From SHVO01 sp041906145 (lineage in GTDB: Bacteria > Pseudomonadota > Alphaproteobacteria > Rhodospirillales > Rhodospirillaceae): a stretch of DNA of 64,000 nucleotides. Below the pieces are notes generated by a model that saw only the letters and a list, made by a program, of their open reading frames with translations, ran no database searches and had not been told where the DNA came from. Below, piece after piece: positions 54,221-62,087 of the stretch. A program made the position numbers and the translations under genes. Numbering within the stretch: the stretch's first letter is position 1; every line of letters begins with the position of its first letter. The stretch covers positions 1-64,000 of the forward strand of contig JAYRJU010000008.1 of assembly GCA_041906145.1 (NCBI GenBank), read 5' to 3'.

Positions 54221-54814
54221 ATGGGAAAGACGCGCGTCAAACGCTGGCAGCTCGAACGCGCCAAGCACCGCAAACTGATCCTGGTCGCCTTTGCGGTGAT
54301 GCAGTCTGCTTTCGTACTGGAGGTCGGCGCCGGTTTGGTGGCATCGTCAGCGGCGCTTCAAATCGATGCTCTTGAGACGGTTGAGACCAAGACTGTTTCG
54401 GACAGCGTCATCACGCCGCGATGGTCGGGTGCGCAAGGCAAGCGTCTCGAACAAATAGCCGGGATTTTGGCGCTCGCGTTCTGCGCCTGGACAGTCGCCG
54501 TCGCGATCTGGAATCACGTCAATGACATCCTGCCGAACGCCATCATTATGGCCGCGGCGAGCGGCCTGATTTTTGTCGTCAACGCCATCGTGTTTGCACT
54601 GCTTTACCGGGAGCGGATCGGCAGTGCCAAAATGCGCGCGGCTTGGGCTGGCGCACGTAACGATATGATGGGTGCGGGTGTGGTTCTGTGTGCGGCCGGC
54701 GGCGTCTGGGTCACGGGTGCGTGTTGGCCGGATGCCCTCGCTTTAGCGGTGCTCTTACCCTTTGCCGCACGACGCGCCATCCTCACAATGCGCACGCCGT
54801 CGCTTCCTACATGA
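54221..54814 (+). CDS. Divergent CDF-like membrane protein
   Basis: A 197-aa protein with the same layout as the CDF protein at 44073: the GARNDMMGAG and TGACWPDAL segments match SRNDAIGN and TGSAWPD. The TM2 site is altered (IDALETVETKTVSD instead of ADALDFLGDSGN), so normal metal coordination is doubtful. It follows the P1B-4 ATPase by 17 bp and overlaps the end of the convergent DUF2285 gene. It may be an inactive relative or have shifted specificity. Confidence 0.7.
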   Translation: MGKTRVKRWQLERAKHRKLILVAFAVMQSAFVLEVGAGLVASSAALQIDALETVETKTVSDSVITPRWSGAQGKRLEQIAGILALAFCAWTVAVAIWNHVNDILPNAIIMAAASGLIFVVNAIVFALLYRERIGSAKMRAAWAGARNDMMGAGVVLCAAGGVWVTGACWPDALALAVLLPFAARRAILTMRTPSLPT

Positions 54815-55466
54815 GCGTCGTGACGTTTCCTAAGAGCGTGGTCGTCCCGCCCAGGATTGCGAGATAACCGCCGTCTCTCAGCTCGCGTCCGAGGGAAATC
54901 AGGCGCCGCGTGCGGGCACGTAAGGAGTTTTTCTCACGCTTCCAGACTTCAGGATCGTCGGCGGTCAGGATCATGTTGGAAATCTCTCGGTGACTGTACT
55001 TCGCGTCATCGAGATCCAACGCCTGTAAAGCCAAGAGCCACCGACTTGTCCGGCGATCAGGCTTGAAGTCCTTTTTTCGGAACTGTTTCAGGCGCCAGAG
55101 CGTGTGAAGGCGGTCCAAGGTTTGGATTTGGGCGGGCACCGTGCGCAAGTCTTCGATCTGGCTGACGAGCTTGACCGGACCATCGAGCACGGAACCCTCG
55201 GTCACTGCGATCGATATGGAATGGGCGTTGGAGGTCAGACGCACAAACTCGGTGCCGTCATCGAAACGGAGGACGGTGACCGTTGCCGGCAAGCGCTTCA
55301 CGTCGATAGAGTCCGGTGAAGCGTCGTCTTTGAGGGCTTTGACACTTACCAGGCTGGGATCGGCGTTGGCCGACCAGAAGACGCCCGTATCGAGGTAGCG
55401 GTCCCGAAACCCGTCAGCGAAAGCATATTCCGAAGTTGCGCACCTCGGGGGCGCATACGCTTGCTT
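54807..55466 (-). CDS. DUF2285 half of an FseA-like excision activator
   Basis: The reading frame is open from the TAG at 55467-55469 down to 54807 and encodes a DUF2285 domain (RLPATVTVLRFDDGTEFVRL; RRTSRWLLALQALDL; HREISNMIL; VWKREKNSLRARTRRLISLG, an HTH-like end). There is no convincing start: a GTG at 55301 would cut off conserved text that begins ADGFRDRYLDTGVFWSA. The upstream DUF6499 frame ends inside the same text in the preceding frame, so the domain is probably made by +1 frameshifting, as described for FseA of Mesorhizobium ICEs. Confidence 0.8.
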   Translation of the reverse strand, partial: KQAYAPPRCATSEYAFADGFRDRYLDTGVFWSANADPSLVSVKALKDDASPDSIDVKRLPATVTVLRFDDGTEFVRLTSNAHSISIAVTEGSVLDGPVKLVSQIEDLRTVPAQIQTLDRLHTLWRLKQFRKKDFKPDRRTSRWLLALQALDLDDAKYSHREISNMILTADDPEVWKREKNSLRARTRRLISLGRELRDGGYLAILGGTTTLLGNVTTLM

Positions 55467-55665
55467 CTATGGTGGTGACGTTCGCATGAGTCCGGCGTCG
55501 CGACGGGCGCGCGCTTTGGAGACATTCCCGGAAGGTCGGGTTACGGCGAAGGAACTCCCACGCCCAGGCTGGGCGGTCCATTGCGAGGAGATCGTCGCTC
55601 AAAAGATTGGTTTCAAAACCAGCCGCGTTACCCACCGGCGGCCCACCCGGCACCTGTTCGTTCAT
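55414..55665 (-). CDS. DUF6499 half of an FseA-like excision activator
   Basis: An 83-aa frame starting at ATG 55665 (GGAGG 4 nt upstream) with the DUF6499 core (AWAWEFLRRNPTFRECLQ). It ends TTT CGC TGA at 55422-55414. Shifting +1 at this point continues directly into the DUF2285 frame (NFGICF, then ADGFRDRY). In ICEMlSym of Mesorhizobium the equivalent two frames are fused by low-level programmed +1 frameshifting to make an activator of excision. Alternatively the gene is broken by a one-base change. Confidence 0.75.
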   Translation of the reverse strand: MNEQVPGGPPVGNAAGFETNLLSDDLLAMDRPAWAWEFLRRNPTFRECLQSARPSRRRTHANVTTIEASVCAPEVRNFGICFR

Positions 55666-55940
55666 CTATCCTCCGGAACGGCAGACTCCCGTGTACATTG
55701 CAAATAACCTTCAATACTATTTTCCTTTATAGCGCGGGCTAAATCAACTCTTAGGTGATGATTTCGGCTCGTTCGAAACCCGCCACGAATGTTAGTTTGC
55801 ACTGCAAAATAAAGCGCTTAGCGCGGGTCAACGCCCAGAGCGCGGTGCTTCTGCCCTAACCGGGCTTTCCGGCCGCACAACCCCCGCGCAAGGCGCTGGA
55901 GGGCAGCTACGGGCACTTGGGCGCATAAGGAGCGGAAGAC
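55666..55940. promoter_or_regulatory. Divergent promoter region with TTTGCA-C-TGCAAA palindrome
   Basis: No gene in these 275 bp. The interval separates the minus-strand DUF6499 gene from a plus-strand operon. A perfect 6-bp inverted repeat around one base lies at 55797-55809, and a half copy (TTGCAAA) lies near 55698. The left part is AT-rich, consistent with promoters. The binding protein is unknown. Confidence 0.4.
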
Positions 55941-56342
55941 GTGGCGGACCTAGACCCGAATGTGCAGGCGCTTCTGAGCGTCCTCGATGACACCCCAGCC
56001 GGCGCCCTGGCGGACATCGTGCGAGAGCGCATCCGTGCGATCGATGAACCTGTGTCCGAACGGCTCTACCCGCAGGATCGCGCACGCTTTCAGTTGAAGA
56101 TCGCCCACGAGATTGTGGACGGCTTCATCGAGCGTGAATTGCAGATGACCGAGCGGCTGAAAACCATAGCTGGCAAATTCGACATCGCTGCCATCCCCGT
56201 CGTTAGTGGTGAAGGCTCTCCTGTCGACGACCTAATCGCCGGTCAGCGTCGAGAGACACTGGAAACATTTCAGAAAGCTTGGGGCGCACTCCATCGCAAC
56301 GTCCTCGAAGGCATGACGGGTCGAGATGGCTTCCAAGGTTAA
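55941..56342 (+). CDS. Hypothetical protein, 133 aa
   Basis: Not recognised. A soluble, acidic, mostly helical protein without cysteines. It starts at GTG 55941 with AAGGAG 8 nt upstream. Its end overlaps the start of the next gene by 17 bp, so the two are translated together. Partner of the nuclease-like 260-aa protein by context. Confidence 0.7.
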   Translation: MADLDPNVQALLSVLDDTPAGALADIVRERIRAIDEPVSERLYPQDRARFQLKIAHEIVDGFIERELQMTERLKTIAGKFDIAAIPVVSGEGSPVDDLIAGQRRETLETFQKAWGALHRNVLEGMTGRDGFQG

Positions 56343-57108
56343 AACGCTCCCCAATCCAGTGATGGTCGCCGATCTGCAAGCGGCGGCAGGCCTGCTTGGC
56401 ACGAGCATCGTTGCCAGCATGACGAAGGGCAAAACCTATGAGGCCTGGATCATGTTTGAGGTCGCGCTTGAAGTCGCATCGAATCCGCTAAGTGATCCAA
56501 CAGCGGTCTCAGTTAAGCCGTGCCAACATGACAAGCAACATGCTGCGACATTCAACATGCGCGGCGGCCCCGGCCATATTCAGCCAGCCACGCCGCATCT
56601 ATCCGGCGGCGCATGCCATTTCGAATTTTCGAGAAATGGCCGCAGCTTCGAATTACATGCTTCAGTCGAGCATGTCGGCGCAAGTGGTAGCGAGCATGAG
56701 TTAGATCTGTCCGTCATGCCGACGGCATGGATCGATTTCTATCGCACACACGGCGGCGGACCCTTCGACGGTTGGCGCCTTATCGGCGTCGAGTTGAAAG
56801 CATATGACGGCAACACGACGCTCGGTAAGAACCTGGCGCGGGCGCTCGTTGCCGTAGCCGGTGACCTTGATCCAGCTATCGCCTTACCACGCTTCACGAG
56901 AGCTATCCCACCAGGCGTTGCTCACTTGCCCACCCACCGCTTTCATCATCCAGAATATTGGATGATTACGACGGCGGGTATTTCCGACCCAACGAAGGCT
57001 TATCTCGATTGGTATAACATCGAGCACGCTGAACAGATTGACGTACCGACAAAAGGCACTCCGGCGCCGCTTCAGGAGATTGCCGAATATATCTGCAGGC
57101 ACCTATAA
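56326..57108 (+). CDS. Nuclease-like hypothetical protein, PD-(D/E)XK pattern
   Basis: A 260-aa protein of no named family. A candidate nuclease core can be traced: a helix with Glu44 (TYEAWIMFEVAL), Asp127 in HELDLSVM, and Glu156-x-Lys158 in IGVELKAYD, followed by a helix with GKNLARALVAV. This is the E, D, ExK order of restriction-like folds. It overlaps the 133-aa gene, suggesting a two-gene unit for defence or DNA processing. The function is inferred from this pattern only. Confidence 0.6.
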   Translation: MASKVKTLPNPVMVADLQAAAGLLGTSIVASMTKGKTYEAWIMFEVALEVASNPLSDPTAVSVKPCQHDKQHAATFNMRGGPGHIQPATPHLSGGACHFEFSRNGRSFELHASVEHVGASGSEHELDLSVMPTAWIDFYRTHGGGPFDGWRLIGVELKAYDGNTTLGKNLARALVAVAGDLDPAIALPRFTRAIPPGVAHLPTHRFHHPEYWMITTAGISDPTKAYLDWYNIEHAEQIDVPTKGTPAPLQEIAEYICRHL

Positions 57109-57123
57109 GTGCGCCGGGGGCGT

Positions 57124-57633
57124 TTAGAAATCCACGGCTTGTAGCTCTGAGGTTACATCTCGAACGCCTGTATAGTTCCACACGTCATCGCGTAGAAAGA
57201 ATTTATGGCTGTTCGTGCGCGCGACAAACTTTGCGTGTTCACCGATCAAGCTGTGGGGAATGAGGATCGCGCGACGAACCTCAAAGCGCTCTGAAAAAAG
57301 AACCGCTGCAAGAAAATCAAAGTGGCCTTTATCCAACTCGCGAATGGCCCCAAGCTGCCGCGAAGCGTTGTGCGTGGTGATTTTCCGCGCCTTGATTTGA
57401 TAACGCAGCCCGGCGGTATCGATGGCGTCAAGATGGGCATGAGAATTACCCGCGCGCTCCCAATCAAACGCCTTACAAAACAAATATTCCGCAAGATCGC
57501 CGACGGGGTTGTTTGAAGTGCGCACGAGCTGCCGCGCGCGCAACTCGTCGATGATCCGGCTATGCAGGTCTAAGAGCTGCGACGGTGAATAATTCGCCAG
57601 AGACGGCAGCGTCGCAGCATTTCCTCCGCTCAT
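57124..57633 (-). CDS. DUF6998-like protein, possible nuclease fold
   Basis: A 169-aa protein. NNPVGDLAEYLFCKAF (about residues 41-56), then LDAIDTAGLRYQIKARK (about 68-83), gives the pattern E, D, QxK, a PD-(D/E)XK variant in which Gln replaces the second acid. This arrangement occurs in DUF6998-type proteins. It is the last gene of a minus-strand group beginning with the YedK-like gene. Confidence 0.65.
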   Translation of the reverse strand: MSGGNAATLPSLANYSPSQLLDLHSRIIDELRARQLVRTSNNPVGDLAEYLFCKAFDWERAGNSHAHLDAIDTAGLRYQIKARKITTHNASRQLGAIRELDKGHFDFLAAVLFSERFEVRRAILIPHSLIGEHAKFVARTNSHKFFLRDDVWNYTGVRDVTSELQAVDF

Positions 57634-57648
57634 TCATTTAATTCCTTT

Positions 57649-58425
57649 TTAGGCATCTTCGTGATCCCAACTGGCAATAAACTCCTCTTGTGCTGTCAGG
57701 ATTTTCTTCAGGCTGTCCGCCTGATCTTGCGTTGCTTCCGGAAGCGCGTGGACAATCACTGTCCCGATCAAGAATGCGTATTCCAGTGAGGCCAAAAGAG
57801 CCCGTCGCACTTCCAAGTGCGTTGGCTGTCCGAGAGTGCTCAGTGAAGCTCGAACGTCACCGTTTTCCTCATGACTTTCAGGAAACCGAACGTGACTGAA
57901 AATGGATCGAGCGTTCGGGTGTGCGCCGAAGTCGATGGCGTGTTGGTAGCCTTCGTAAACTCCGTCACCGATACCAGGCTGGCGCTGATTCATGATGTCG
58001 GCGGCATCCTTAACGGCGCTTGTTAAGGCCTTGCGACAACGCTTTGCGGCCTCCTCATCGTCGTCGCGATTGCGCCAGATTTCTTCCTTGGCGTCGTCAT
58101 ATTGAGTAATGAAGCCGTAGCACGCAGACTCTAGGGCGACGCGGAAAAGTGGATATGCCGCGACCGCATGTCCAGTCGCAGCTACGCGCACAGACGCCAG
58201 CCAAAGCATAAAGGCATTGGCCGCCAGAAACGCGGCCGTCGGTCGCATACTGCTCTCGCCGAAAAAGAGATCTCTGACGAAAAACGTATACGCCTCGTCA
58301 ACGGCGCGGCGGTAGGCGTGATTGGACGCGAGTAGGAGCGCAGCCGTTTCGTTGGCGCCCTGGAGATAGTCGTCCAGCGATTGATCGAAATCGAATTTCA
58401 TAAGCCCCTTGGCCGTTACGTTCAT
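57649..58425 (-). CDS. Hypothetical helical protein in SOS-linked operon
   Basis: A 258-aa protein of no recognised family, predicted mainly helical, with aromatic-rich stretches (YTFFVRDLFFGES; YPLFRVALESACYGFI) and a charged DDAKEEIWRNRDDDEEAAKR segment. No catalytic motif seen. The start overlaps the YedK-like stop as ATGA, so it is coupled to that gene; the DUF6998-like gene follows after 15 bp. Confidence 0.7.
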   Translation of the reverse strand: MNVTAKGLMKFDFDQSLDDYLQGANETAALLLASNHAYRRAVDEAYTFFVRDLFFGESSMRPTAAFLAANAFMLWLASVRVAATGHAVAAYPLFRVALESACYGFITQYDDAKEEIWRNRDDDEEAAKRCRKALTSAVKDAADIMNQRQPGIGDGVYEGYQHAIDFGAHPNARSIFSHVRFPESHEENGDVRASLSTLGQPTHLEVRRALLASLEYAFLIGTVIVHALPEATQDQADSLKKILTAQEEFIASWDHEDA

Positions 58426-59081
58426 TCACGCGTCACTTGAACTCTCGTAGTCAATTGATCGTTCGGTAATGTACGTTGTAGACGCAAGCTCGCCTCTCCT
58501 CCTGCAAGCCATTCCGTCTGCTCATCCGGATCGATCAAAATTGCCGGCATGGCACGTTCGTGGACGGGCCGCACAAGGTCATTGGGTTCAGTAGTGAGGA
58601 AGGCATAGAGCTGCCAATCGTCGCGGTGCACGCGTTCACGCCGCGCTTTTCCGGTCGCCATTAGGCGCTCGCCACTCCAGGGACGCCATATTCCGGCAAA
58701 GCACGGCACTTCTGCGGCAGGTGTCGTGAACCACGTCGAATTGCGGACGGGTTCGGCGAAGGCAGTGAACGGCACCAGGCATCGAAACTCGGCCTGATGC
58801 AAATACTCACGGTTTACGTCTTTCCACCAACGACTCTTGAGATTGCGAATATTGGTGATGACGTCTTTGCCGGTGGCCGGGGGAAAGCCCCACCGCACCA
58901 TGCGCAGCTCTAAGGCACCGTCGGGCCGATTGACCAGAATCGGAGCGTCCTGGTCCGGATAGACGTTGTCGATGGGCGCCAAATTGTCCGTGGCAGGGGT
59001 GGTATGTAGCTCCCGGCGCAATTTGTAAGCTAAGGCTCTGATTTGACTTATAGAACCCCGTATTTCATAGCGATTGCACAT
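58422..59081 (-). CDS. YedK/HMCES-like SOS response-associated protein
   Basis: A 219-aa SRAP-family protein, which forms a covalent link with abasic sites in single-stranded DNA. The catalytic Cys2 follows the initiator Met (MCNRYEIRG). Further family blocks are APIDNVYPDQDAPIL, ELRMVRWGFPP, a FRCLVPFTAFAEP segment, and the His of HERAMPAIL. ATG 59081 exposes Cys2 after Met removal and is therefore the true start. A LexA box lies 30 bp upstream. Confidence 0.93.
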   Translation of the reverse strand: MCNRYEIRGSISQIRALAYKLRRELHTTPATDNLAPIDNVYPDQDAPILVNRPDGALELRMVRWGFPPATGKDVITNIRNLKSRWWKDVNREYLHQAEFRCLVPFTAFAEPVRNSTWFTTPAAEVPCFAGIWRPWSGERLMATGKARRERVHRDDWQLYAFLTTEPNDLVRPVHERAMPAILIDPDEQTEWLAGGEASLRLQRTLPNDQLTTRVQVTRE

Positions 59082-59110
59082 GACCCCAACCCTTGCGGCT
59101 TGACGACTCT

Positions 59111-59125
59111 GTTCTCTTTTTGTTC
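59111..59125. promoter_or_regulatory. LexA (SOS) box, alphaproteobacterial type
   Basis: GTTC-TCTTTTT-GTTC is an exact match to the GTTC-N7-GTTC LexA site of Alphaproteobacteria. It lies in the 74-bp gap between the divergent YedK-like and DinB-like genes, so it can repress both directions until DNA damage. Confidence 0.87.
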
Positions 59126-59155
59126 TAGTCCACGCCCTCTTGAAGGACGGGACCG

Positions 59156-60409
59156 ATGCGGCAGGCGCCAACCATTGAAAGACTATACCTGGATTTCGAC
59201 GGCTTCTTCGCTTCGGTGATGCAGCAGGCGATGCCGCACCTTCGCGGCAAGCCGGTCGGCGTTATCCCCTTCGATACTGCTGCCGCTCACACGACGGTAG
59301 TAATCGCCTGTTCCAAGGAAGCAAAAGCGGCAGGCTGTAAGAACGTCATGCGCGTTCCCGAAGCCAAGGCACTCTGCCCGGACTTGATCCTCGTGACACA
59401 GCGCCCAGACTTGTTCCGGCGCGCGCACAACACGCTATTGAACGAGATCGCGTGCGAGATTCCCATCGAAACTGTGAAGTCGATCGACGAGCTGAGCTGC
59501 GTGCTCGACAAATCAGCGATTGAGCAACCCGAAGCACTCGCAGGTCGAATCAAGAACCGCCTTCATCACAATGTGGGCGATCAAATTACCTGCTCCATCG
59601 GTTTTGCCGCCAACAGAATGCTCGCCAAGATCGCGTGCAAAATCGATAAGCCGAACGGGGTCACCATATGGCACCCAAGGGATATGCCAGGCCCTTTGTT
59701 GCCCGTGCCTCTGGAAGATGTTCCGGGGATTGGCAAGCGCATGGAGGAACGTCTTGCCCGTGCTGGTATCACAACAATGGATGCCTTGTGGAACACGCAG
59801 CCAAAACATTTGCGTGCGCTGTGGGGCAACGTCAACGGCGAGCGCATGTGGTATGCGCTTCATGGCTATACGCTGCACGCGCAGCCAACATCACGCGGCA
59901 TGTTTGGGCACGGACGGGTCCTTCCGCCAGGGTGGCGCGACGCCCGCAAGGCTGAAGAAATTTCGCGGTTATTGCTGACAAAAGCCGCGCGGCGCATGCG
60001 GCGTGACGGATACTTCGCGAGCAAGCTCTGGCTTTGGTTGGACATCCGAAATAGCGCCTGGTTTGGCATCGGCGAACTACCCAGCGTCAAAGACGATCAT
60101 GCGTGTTTGGACGGACTAAAGCACCTGTGGGTACGCGCTCGTGCGGAAATTTCGCCACGCGCGGAAATTATTCGCGTGGGCGTCACCTTGGCCGAATTGT
60201 CGGCCGCAAATGAGCGTCAGCTTGATCTTTTGCTTAACGATGACCAAGACCGGCAGAAATGCGCGCGGATAACCGACACCGTTGACGGCCTAAATCGGAA
60301 ATTCGGCAAGCGTGTCGTCACGCTGGGGCCGTGGACGCCGCCTCCCGGCGGATATGCCGGCGGCAAGATAGCGTTCAATCGCATTCCGTCCGCGGAGGAC
60401 TTCTGGTGA
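59156..60409 (+). CDS. Y-family translesion DNA polymerase (DinB-like)
   Basis: A 417-aa polymerase. The catalytic acids are visible in YLDFDGFFASV (about residues 11-21) and KSIDELS (about 108-114). The GIGKRMEERLARAGI helix-hairpin-helix lies near 190-204. The C-terminal little finger is divergent and ends without a clamp-binding QL(S/D)LF-type motif. AAGGA precedes the ATG by 8 nt, and the LexA box controls it. The GTGA overlap couples it to the next gene. Confidence 0.92.
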   Translation: MRQAPTIERLYLDFDGFFASVMQQAMPHLRGKPVGVIPFDTAAAHTTVVIACSKEAKAAGCKNVMRVPEAKALCPDLILVTQRPDLFRRAHNTLLNEIACEIPIETVKSIDELSCVLDKSAIEQPEALAGRIKNRLHHNVGDQITCSIGFAANRMLAKIACKIDKPNGVTIWHPRDMPGPLLPVPLEDVPGIGKRMEERLARAGITTMDALWNTQPKHLRALWGNVNGERMWYALHGYTLHAQPTSRGMFGHGRVLPPGWRDARKAEEISRLLLTKAARRMRRDGYFASKLWLWLDIRNSAWFGIGELPSVKDDHACLDGLKHLWVRARAEISPRAEIIRVGVTLAELSAANERQLDLLLNDDQDRQKCARITDTVDGLNRKFGKRVVTLGPWTPPPGGYAGGKIAFNRIPSAEDFW

Positions 60410-60660
60410 CCTGGCTTGAGGATATGTACCTGCGCGACTTGGACGACAATTCACTGCTTGAAGCGACGTGTATGCGCTGCCTCTATGTCTGGATTCAGAG
60501 TCCAGTGCAGCTCCTCATCAAAGTCGCGCATCGGAACGTCAATCTCGATGAGGTTGCGAAGAACTTGGCGTGTCCGCGTCCGCATTGCCGCCATGTCGGC
60601 GTGCGCCTCACGATCATTTCGAGTGAAGACACCAGCGGATTTGTGGGCGGAATGCCCTAA
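60406..60660 (+). CDS. Small zinc-ribbon-like protein
   Basis: An 84-aa protein starting at GTG 60406, which overlaps the polymerase stop (GTGA). CMRC (about residues 22-25) and CPRPHC (about 53-58) form a C-x2-C...C-x4-C arrangement typical of zinc ribbons. No family assigned. Its coupling to an SOS polymerase suggests an accessory in lesion tolerance, but this is inference. Confidence 0.65.
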   Translation: MTWLEDMYLRDLDDNSLLEATCMRCLYVWIQSPVQLLIKVAHRNVNLDEVAKNLACPRPHCRHVGVRLTIISSEDTSGFVGGMP

Positions 60661-60675
60661 CAGAAGGAGGTAATT

Positions 60676-60930
60676 ATGCTTACGGCAAGCGATTGGGTTA
60701 AGAACATCGTTTCACGCTCACAGCAAGAAGCGATGCCAACCGAAGATGTATTGAAAAGCCTTGAGCGAAATGTCGGCCAGGGTGAAAAGGCACTCCCGCG
60801 CATACAGGCAATTCTCAACTACATCGACGGGGAATTGATTGATCGTCGCGGAGGACAAATCATGCGCGACTTGTGGAGCACCGTCGCAGATTACATGGAG
60901 AAGGTGCAGGAAGGTTTAGCCGCCGCTTAG
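60676..60930 (+). CDS. Hypothetical protein, 84 aa
   Basis: An acidic, helical protein of unknown family with no cysteines. AGGAGG lies 6 nt before the ATG. It is last in the polymerase, zinc-ribbon series and converges on the Argonaute-associated nuclease gene, which ends 2 bp downstream on the other strand. Confidence 0.65.
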   Translation: MLTASDWVKNIVSRSQQEAMPTEDVLKSLERNVGQGEKALPRIQAILNYIDGELIDRRGGQIMRDLWSTVADYMEKVQEGLAAA

Positions 60931-60932
60931 CA

Positions 60933-62087
60933 TCAGTCCATCGTTGAAGGCGAACTCACAACCACACATGCATCTATCCCCACGATTTTCAACACACCTT
61001 CTTTGAACTTAGTGTGTTCCTGGGTTGAGCGCGTATGATCCCAAAGAAAACAAACCAGCTTCGCATCCGCAAAGCGTTTATCTGAACGGTAAAGCGAGGC
61101 ATCCTCGGCAACTTCGCCGATTAAATCCTGAAACGATTTTTTGGAATTTTTCCTAAATTTGACCTCGACGATCACATGCATCGATGGAAGGTACAAATCG
61201 ACGCGAGGCGTTTTTTGGCCCAACTTGTCTAAATACAGCTCGTCAACGATGTCGTTGAAGGTTGGCGCTAACAGTACATAAAGGAGATTTTGGACGTGAT
61301 ACTCGTTTTGGACCTTCCACTGCACCGCATCTGAGTTTTTAGTGCGAGGCTGTGTTTCCCACGTCCAATTTTTCAATCCGACAGAAATGTGGTCGAGGAC
61401 GTTTACGAGATCAAAAAGGCTCCATCCTTTAGGCGGAGCCAATGCGACAGCTTCGTTCATTCGATCAAAAACGAAAACAAACAACGCCAGCAATTGGGCA
61501 GACAAATCAGCCGTAGACGCCTTGTGAAATTCCGCCAAGAATTTCTCGTAAAGGGCCTGCCTGTCCTTATGCTCACTGACCCTCTTTAGATCGAGGTGAT
61601 GGAGAGCCAGAGGAACGAGAGCGGTAGCAAAAGCTGCCTCGCCGTCGAAAACGTATTTAGCTAAATCCTTCTCGTAGGCATTTAGGTGATTGCTGGAAAT
61701 TTGGTCCTTTAGAAATCCAGCCACCCAATTTGAATATTGGCGATTGATGTCATCAGAGCTTTGCGCGTCGGCGAACCACTTGATCGCCAGAACGCCAATC
61801 GTATCCGAAACCCACGGACGTGGCGTTCCATCAATCTTGGATGCTTGACCAAGTAACCGAGATAAATCAGCAACGGTCGCCGGAGATGGAATAACCGATA
61901 GACCGGAGATAGCGCAACGCAGGTACAATGACTGGTCGCTTGCGTCGGGGAGCGCCGCCTCCTGTGGCAGCAACTTCAAAAAGCGCTGAAACAAAATCTT
62001 GAAAAGATCACCTTCCGCCCCCGCCGCTGCTTTAGTGGCTAAGTGTTCACGCAGAGCGTATGCGTTGGTCTGCCCTAAAGAAACCAT
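60933..62087 (-). CDS. PD-(D/E)XK nuclease encoded with Argonaute
   Basis: A 384-aa protein. The N-terminal 255 residues are helical and unrecognised. The C-terminal 120 residues form a nuclease core: a helix with EYHVQNLLYVLL, Asp297 in PRVDLYLP, and Glu308-x-Lys310 in VIVEVKF, then the helix FQDLIGEVAEDA. The gene overlaps the Argonaute 3' end by 13 bp. Catalytically inactive long Argonautes are often paired with such effector nucleases, which act on DNA after guide-directed recognition; that role is inferred here. Confidence 0.85.
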   Translation of the reverse strand: MVSLGQTNAYALREHLATKAAAGAEGDLFKILFQRFLKLLPQEAALPDASDQSLYLRCAISGLSVIPSPATVADLSRLLGQASKIDGTPRPWVSDTIGVLAIKWFADAQSSDDINRQYSNWVAGFLKDQISSNHLNAYEKDLAKYVFDGEAAFATALVPLALHHLDLKRVSEHKDRQALYEKFLAEFHKASTADLSAQLLALFVFVFDRMNEAVALAPPKGWSLFDLVNVLDHISVGLKNWTWETQPRTKNSDAVQWKVQNEYHVQNLLYVLLAPTFNDIVDELYLDKLGQKTPRVDLYLPSMHVIVEVKFRKNSKKSFQDLIGEVAEDASLYRSDKRFADAKLVCFLWDHTRSTQEHTKFKEGVLKIVGIDACVVVSSPSTMD

